Shown here: positions 58,530-64,000 of the stretch, piece by piece | Layout: each line of letters starts with the position of its first letter | Position numbering within the stretch: position 1 is the stretch's first letter | DNA from: Punica granatum | Lineage: Eukaryota; Streptophyta; Magnoliopsida; Myrtales; Lythraceae | DNA: 64,000 nt | Reading direction: 5' to 3' | NCBI RefSeq assembly: GCF_007655135.1 | Contig: NC_045129.1 | Span: 28,059,391-28,123,390, forward strand | Translations under genes and position numbers: made by a program | Notes under the pieces: model-generated | Told to the model about the DNA's origin: nothing | Databases searched by the model: none | Seen by the model: the letters and a program-made list of their open reading frames with translations, nothing else

Positions 58530-59780
58530 ATTTATAAATGTTTAAATGAGAATTAGTTTAACTAATTAATTGAAAAGATTAATTTTTCAAGAAAAAAGTA
58601 AACTTTTATTTCATTTTTACGACATATTTAGACCCATTCTAAAGTAAATTACCTCCGTAGCTACAAAAACCTTTTGTAATACTAGTATTACACCGCGCGT
58701 CTTGCACCTGTTTATTCATTTTTGTTCTATTATTTAAAATTACTCTGTATCATTCATATTATTGTTTTTATTGGTTTTTTCCCCCCTGAAATTCATGTTA
58801 TTTACTTAGCAAGTAACTTTTGTAAACTATGTGACATGTAATCACCTAGTCTGTTATTTGTAATATACGAACATTTACACTTTTACATAACGTGTTTTCT
58901 TATTCACTCTATTACGATGAATGCGAGTAACAAGGTAAAATAAGAAAAGTACAATAAAGTGAAATTTGAGTCCTTATATTGCTATCTTACTCAGTCAAGG
59001 GTCTTCGAAGACCTCATTTGTAATACTAATCATCTGTAGTTGCAGGCCCAGCTCGAGAAAAGAAGTCTCAGGGATAACGTGAACCAAATGATCGTGAATT
59101 AGGTCCAACTCATGCCTTGGACGGACAAGTTAGACCATGACCTCTCAAAAAAACTTCGTAGGATTGAGATGAACTCCTGAATTTTTTTTGTCCAGGTAAT
59201 GTAAGTACTATCAGCCGAGATTACTCAACATATTGCGTTCAATAAGGCAAGAACCTAGACATCTCAGTGTTGGAATCATGGAATCTCTTCCACACTATTG
59301 CATTGACGTTTGCTCTTCAATCTTCATTATTCATTAAAAAAAAAAAAAGTTTCCACTGCCTTTCTGAGCAAGGACTTAACTATTGCATATCTTTCTTTCT
59401 GTCATTGTAGACCTGCGTGCCATAACATATATCAAAGTAAAAGCAATAGCTCAAGTTGCAAATATGATAATTCGAACAATCACATATAAAAATCATATTG
59501 CTAACCAACCTTCAGAGAAATGGTCATACTGCTAGTACTGCGATCAGTGATTCCAAAAACTTGCTCTCAGTTTTAGTTGTTAATGCTTGGCTTGCACCTT
59601 AGATCAATTGCTCATCAATTATATCACACCAAAACCAACATGGGCATCACTTAAAACAGCTCAAGCCTGTCTCTGCCTGCTGGTTCATCAATTTCAATTA
59701 GATTTGTAGTCTCAGGTTCCCAACAATAGTCCTGCTGCAGCTTGTTGATGAGGCATAACAATGCCAAGAAACAAGAATGA
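58530..59780. other. No gene recognised
   Basis: AT-rich DNA with short frames and no element ends. Confidence 0.4.
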
Positions 59781-59788
59781 CACTTACG

Positions 59789-60125
59789 GCCCGTTTGGTA
59801 GCCAGGAATGGGCTTTACCTTCCGGCCCGGTTCCGCAAGGAATGGCCTTTCCGCATTTGGGTGCAATATAAAGCCCGTCATCAGATTTTCAGATCGGGCT
59901 CTATTCCAAGTCGATGAGGAAATAGGGTTCCTGCTCAATCTATAGGAGATAAATATTCCGGCCTGATTCTCTGAGGCACCCTTTGAATTAAAAGCATTGC
60001 AATGCCATTTTTGCCCTCAACTGTTCATCGAATTTCTAAAGGTCTGCCACTTCCTCCTCCACCGCCTTCTCTGTCTTCGCGGCCCCAATCCTCCACCTTC
60101 GACGGTGAGAAAGGCATTGAGCAAC
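59789..60125 (+). mobile_element. One end of a GGCCCGTTTGGT-type MITE
   Basis: ACGGCCCGTTTGGTAGCCAG at about 59788 is a common terminus of plant MITEs and is followed by GC-rich DNA with GGCCTTT/CGGGCTC motifs. No matching right end was found, so it is probably truncated. Confidence 0.35.
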
Positions 60126-60126
60126 T

Positions 60127-60300
60127 AGTAAAAAAAATTCTTGCTCCTTGCTGCGGATTAATTTCATGATAAAACAATATCACAAAGTTATTAAATTATA
60201 TTGAATTTGAAATTATTTTAGCTTCCTTAAATTTACATAATTATTTGATTATTCCTAATATATGTTCTCCACTAATATTCCTCTATAATTCAAATAGCAG
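60127..60300. repeat. Dispersed repeat shared with 35225-35400
   Basis: Both copies have a block with GCTG(C/T)GGATTAAT, GATAAAACAATAT, TTGAAATTATTT and CTCCACTAA in order. The family is AT-rich, lacks coding sequence and was not identified. Confidence 0.6.
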
Positions 60301-61216
60301 TGTCGAGAAGGGACCCGGGCGAGTGCCTACCCCTCCAATATATAGAAGTGTGAACACTGGGGCTACCCGGATGCCACTTGGCACTTTGCACTCCCTCACG
60401 TCACCTCATTGGAGTTGTTTTAAGCGTAAATATAGATTATAAGGGATGCGTGTAGAATTTACTATAATTTACCTAAAAAATAAAAATATTATAATTATTG
60501 ATAGTTGTAATTTCTTTTATCTAATATTCATTAAATTAAATTTTTATATTTTTAATATATATATATATATATTATTTATTGTCCGGATTCTATTTTCCGT
60601 TCGTTCGAAAAAGTCTATAAATGTAATAAAATTCTAGATCCTAGAGGAAGGGAAATTGCGGCACAAAAAATCCTACTTGCAATAATATATTTGAATATGT
60701 TAATTTAATATAAGAGTATCTCATCACCCTATATTTTTTTTTTCTTCTCTTTTCTCTTAACTACTCGTCAATTTCTTATAAAAGAAATTGTACTATGCAT
60801 AAAGCTTTTTCCCCCTTTATTTTCTTCTAATCTTTTCCTCTTATCCCCTATTTGGATCCAGAAAAATAGAGGGAAACAAAGAGGAAGGAAAAAGGAAGGG
60901 ATTTTCTTTGAAAGCTTTTAAAAATCCCATAAAACTTTGTCTCTCCTCCCTTTCTTTTGTGACAATTTCATTCTCCAAATAAGCAATTAGTATCAAAAGA
61001 GGTGGTAGCGTAATAACACACGTCATCGTCTGGTAATCAAGAAGTTTCAGTTTTTTATTTAGTGTAATTATCCGTGCTGCTTTATTAATTATTGAATTTC
61101 TATTTAATTGTATTAGACTCATGTGTTTCCTTGTAACCAAAAGAAGGAAAAAATTTAGTTTCTATTCCCCGCCTACATATGCCCTCCGAAATAATATAAA
61201 AAATATGCCAAATTTG
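60301..61216. other. No gene recognised
   Basis: AT-rich DNA. Around 60300-60425 it is GC-richer, but I recognise no motif. Confidence 0.35.
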
Positions 61217-61835
61217 ATTTTTGCAAAATATCCATTGGACCTATAAGCGATTGAGCCCATCTCTAACCCAAAAGCTCGAGCTGATAGATTGTGATACTCA
61301 ATCTCTTATAAATCCATTGGATTCTTCTTAGTTTTTCCGTGTGGGATTTTTACTCTCAACACCCGCCCTCACGTGGCAATGTGTGGCTTTGACATTCACC
61401 TACACGTGCCACGTGGACTAGAACAACCCACCCTCAAGAACTAACTACGAGCCGGGACTGGACTTCCGTGCTCGGGATGAGAGGGGACGACAATTGACAG
61501 TGAGGCCACGATTGGGCCGGACTAAGACGAGGCGGGTTTCTCTCCACACTCAGATTTCAAAGAGACCACGAGTTCCACACTCGGGCCAAACATGGGCGCA
61601 CTTCGGCTGCCCATCGACAAAGAGACATTTCAACTGGCGTGATGTGAACCCACATACATGCGCGTGAAAGCGTAACCCGCTTTGATACCATGTAAAATAT
61701 CCATTGGACCTATAAGTGATTGAGCCCATTTCTAACCCAAAAGCTCGAGCTGATAGATTGTGATACTCAATCTCTTATAAATCCATTGGATTCTTCTTAG
61801 TTTTTCCGTGTGGGATTTTTACTCTCAACAATTTT
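61217..61835 (-). mobile_element. TRIM retrotransposon, 609 bp, complete
   Basis: The element 61222-61830 is flanked by ATTTT on both sides (61217-61221, 61831-61835). Two 140-bp LTRs (61222-61361 and 61691-61830) read TGTTGAGAGTAAAAATCCC ... TTTTGCA/TTTTACA on the minus strand. The primer-binding site TGGTATCAAAGCGGG lies directly inside the right LTR (61690-61676, minus strand), and a purine tract GAGGGCGGG precedes the left LTR. The 329-bp interior encodes nothing. This is the layout of terminal-repeat retrotransposons in miniature, which depend on other elements' enzymes. Confidence 0.93.
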
Positions 61836-62663
61836 AAATAAGTTAAACTATAATGATTTTTACTTATTAAATTCTATGTTTTCACTATAACGTACATGTA
61901 TTCTTTCACGATACTTCCTTTAAATTAGTATATTATATATGCCCGCTTCTATATAAGAATTACTTAGACATGTGGGGCGTATTTAAGCGATAAGCCCAAA
62001 CAAAAGACTGTTGTTGACACGTAATCAGAAATCAGAAATTAATTTTTAATTGAGCCCAAGTAATTTGATTAAGCAAAAGCCCATCACTCTGGCCCAAAAA
62101 AGTAAAAGCCCATTACAGTGGGACCGTATAGTTTATTTGGGCCAACTTGAATTTAATTGAATCTCAGTTGGAAACTCGGCCCGGTTTGTAGAAGCCCATG
62201 GGTGTGTATTTGCTTAAAAAGTAAGAAGGATGCAAGTGTAACACTTTAGTACAAATTTAGAAAATTGTAACAATTAAGTGTAAATTTTTTTCATTTAGTA
62301 AGGATGTTGTGCATTTTGTCAACTTGGAGCTAGCGGCGTCAATGGTTGCTAATGTGGCTTCCTGTGTGTGGTTGTTGATGTGACAAACACTATTTATGTG
62401 GCTGCTGCGTGGCATGTCATTTTAAATTTAAAATAAATAAAATAAAATACAAAATGAAACCAAAACAATAAATATGAAAAACTAAAAATATATGAAAAAT
62501 TATTAAAGCAAAGATTCTCTTTAGAAATCAATGAATCCTCAATTAACAAGCTCGAAGAACTGCCCAGGTTCTCTTTCACTCAACTATTCTCGATATGCTT
62601 TGATATTTTTTTATCATGATATCTAGCTTAAGAGCTTATGTATTTATTACGGTTTAATCCGCA
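61836..62663. other. No gene recognised
   Basis: AT-rich DNA with repeated AAGCCCA motifs near 61995-62200. No open frame or element ends. Confidence 0.4.
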
Positions 62664-62998
62664 TTATTGAGAGTTATTTTCTCTCATTGGAGAATTGATT
62701 AGAAATTTATGACGTTATAAGAGATTGAGTATCATAACTTATCAGCAAAAATTTTTTTGTTGGAAATGAATTCAATAACTTATAGATTCAGTGGAAATTT
62801 TACAGGGTATCAAAACAGTTTCATGTGTCTACGTGCCTATGTGGGCTCATACTGCGCCAAGTCTAATGTCTCTTCATTAGGGCAACGAAAGTGCATTAAT
62901 CCATGAGTTTATAAGAGATTGAGCACCAAAATTTATTAAGTTGAGTTATTGGGTTGGAGATAGGTCTAATCATTGGTAACTCCAATAGGAATTTGACA
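62664..62998 (+). mobile_element. Decayed TRIM in the opposite orientation
   Basis: An LTR-like segment contains TTGAGAGTTATTTTCTCTC and TTATAAGAGATTGAGTATCA and ends TTTTACA at 62804. It is followed by GGGTATCAAAACAG, a mutated tRNA-Met primer site. A second LTR-like segment (TTATAAGAGATTGAGCACC...TTTGACA, ending 62998) follows after a short interior. The LTR sequence is related to the TRIM at 61.2-61.8 kb. Confidence 0.55.
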
Positions 62999-62999
62999 A

Positions 63000-63743
63000 G
63001 CATTTTATTAAAGAAGTGTTGTCCGTGAAATACGTCTTATTCATATTTCTTTTCGCAATTGGCATGCCACGAGTATTTGTGTCCTAAACAATGTACCCCT
63101 GGGAAGAAAATGTTTCTAAGAGGCACTCTTTTATTTTATTAAATATTTTCGAATAAAACAGGGTCTAACAGTTGGGTCTCGACCTGAGGGTGCTGTCAGC
63201 TTTCTCGAGCTGCGATCTAGAGCATACTGGGCTTAGTGACCACAATCACGACATCCGTGATCCCACTGTGAACCTTCTGTGCTTCAAAAAATGGCCACAT
63301 GCTTGAAAGTTTTTAAAACGGTCTGTGACAAGTAATATAAAATGAGTATATTATCGTTCTGTCGAGAGCTTGAACTAAAAATATACTAGCGTTCAAAATT
63401 ATCTCAATCCAATTGAAGTCAAACAAATTAAAATCGATTTTTAAAATATAAAGCAAATTAAAGATGACTGAAAAATCAATTGGTGAGAGATCTAGAAAAA
63501 CAAATTTCCCCATACTTTACTAATCCGATCTACTCCCTCTTTCCCTAATTCGATTAAAGATCCAATCTATTAACCTCAATTTCAAAAGTATTTCCTAAAT
63601 ATCTTTGGAATTGTTTAAAAAAATATCTAACTCAACCAATCATCTATATTCCTATGGGAAAGGCAATTTCCTAAATATGTTAATATGTTTGTTTACAAAA
63701 CCAAATTTAACTTTATTTTTCCCTCAAATCAACAACACAATCA
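63000..63743. other. No gene recognised
   Basis: AT-rich DNA with one GC-richer block (about 63170-63300). Nothing specific was seen. Confidence 0.35.
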
Positions 63744-64000
63744 AGGTTGTCAGAATCGCGATTCTACCTAGAATCTGTCAAGGGTCATGGAATCGCGAAT
63801 CGTAGAATCGAATTGTGAATCGTAAGATTCTACTTGTAATTAAAAAATAGCATATATATATATATATATCAAATCCCATGTCAGAAATAGCAGAAGTAAA
63901 TATCAAATGATAAATCTTCATGCTTCCAACTTCGTTAGTCAAAATCAGATGGTTTAGTTTTCACGAGAGAGCGCTCCCACTATAACAACCTCTAATGAAA
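63744..64000 (+). mobile_element. Possible hAT-like element, left end only
   Basis: CAAGGTTGTCAGAATCGCGA followed by repeated GAATCG/AGATTCTAC motifs resembles the ends at 40485 and 49314. It runs toward the window edge and cannot be closed. Confidence 0.35.

Overview
This window is plant nuclear DNA, most likely from a eudicot. It is AT-rich, holds one intron-bearing host gene (a GDSL esterase/lipase, minus strand), and is otherwise filled with nested plant transposons: Ty1/copia elements primed by initiator tRNA-Met, a Mutator-like element (MULE), hAT and MULE-type MITEs, a TRIM and several-kilobase LTR-like elements without genes. No bacterial, organellar, rRNA or CRISPR signal was seen. 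The species cannot be named from the sequence alone.

Layout. 1-5.4 kb is non-coding with MITE remnants. 5.4-16.6 kb is an old minus-strand copia element (copia B; CCAAT target duplication) that has lost its reverse transcriptase. Its 3' LTR was later hit by a 4.9-kb TG...CA element (X1). 17.4-38.6 kb is the GDSL gene. Its exons lie at about 38.5, 35.9, 34.6, 19.2, 18.75, 18.4 and 17.5 kb, and the intron between the GDSL-motif exon and the next exon has been expanded to about 15 kb. That intron holds a hAT MITE (19.77-20.65 kb) with a MULE-type MITE inside it, and a 12.4-kb MULE (21.71-34.13 kb; about 184-bp terminal inverted repeats, 10-bp target duplication). The MULE carries a decayed transposase on the plus strand and a GRF-zinc-finger/coiled-coil/membrane-anchor reading frame on the minus strand. 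The two converge on an 18-unit 60-bp minisatellite. A second LTR-like element (X2) sits in the left part of the MULE.

41.05-49.23 kb is a younger, structurally complete copia element (copia A; GATCC target duplication). Its gag-pol frame is uninterrupted except for three stop codons, and it appears to sit inside an older hAT-like element. 49.3-64 kb is mostly non-coding: a MULE-type MITE, tandem duplications, a third LTR-like element X3 (53.56-57.53 kb; ATGGC target duplication), a GTTTGGTT-type DNA element, a 609-bp TRIM with ATTTT target duplication, and a decayed second TRIM.

The GDSL gene shows a 1-base frameshift and mismatched late exon phases, so it is probably a pseudogene. All the mobile elements with coding capacity are inactivated in the copies seen here. 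The items most worth a second look are the two-gene convergent MULE with its minisatellite, the X1/X2/X3 family of gene-less TG...CA elements, and the extra phase-compatible exon of the GDSL gene.
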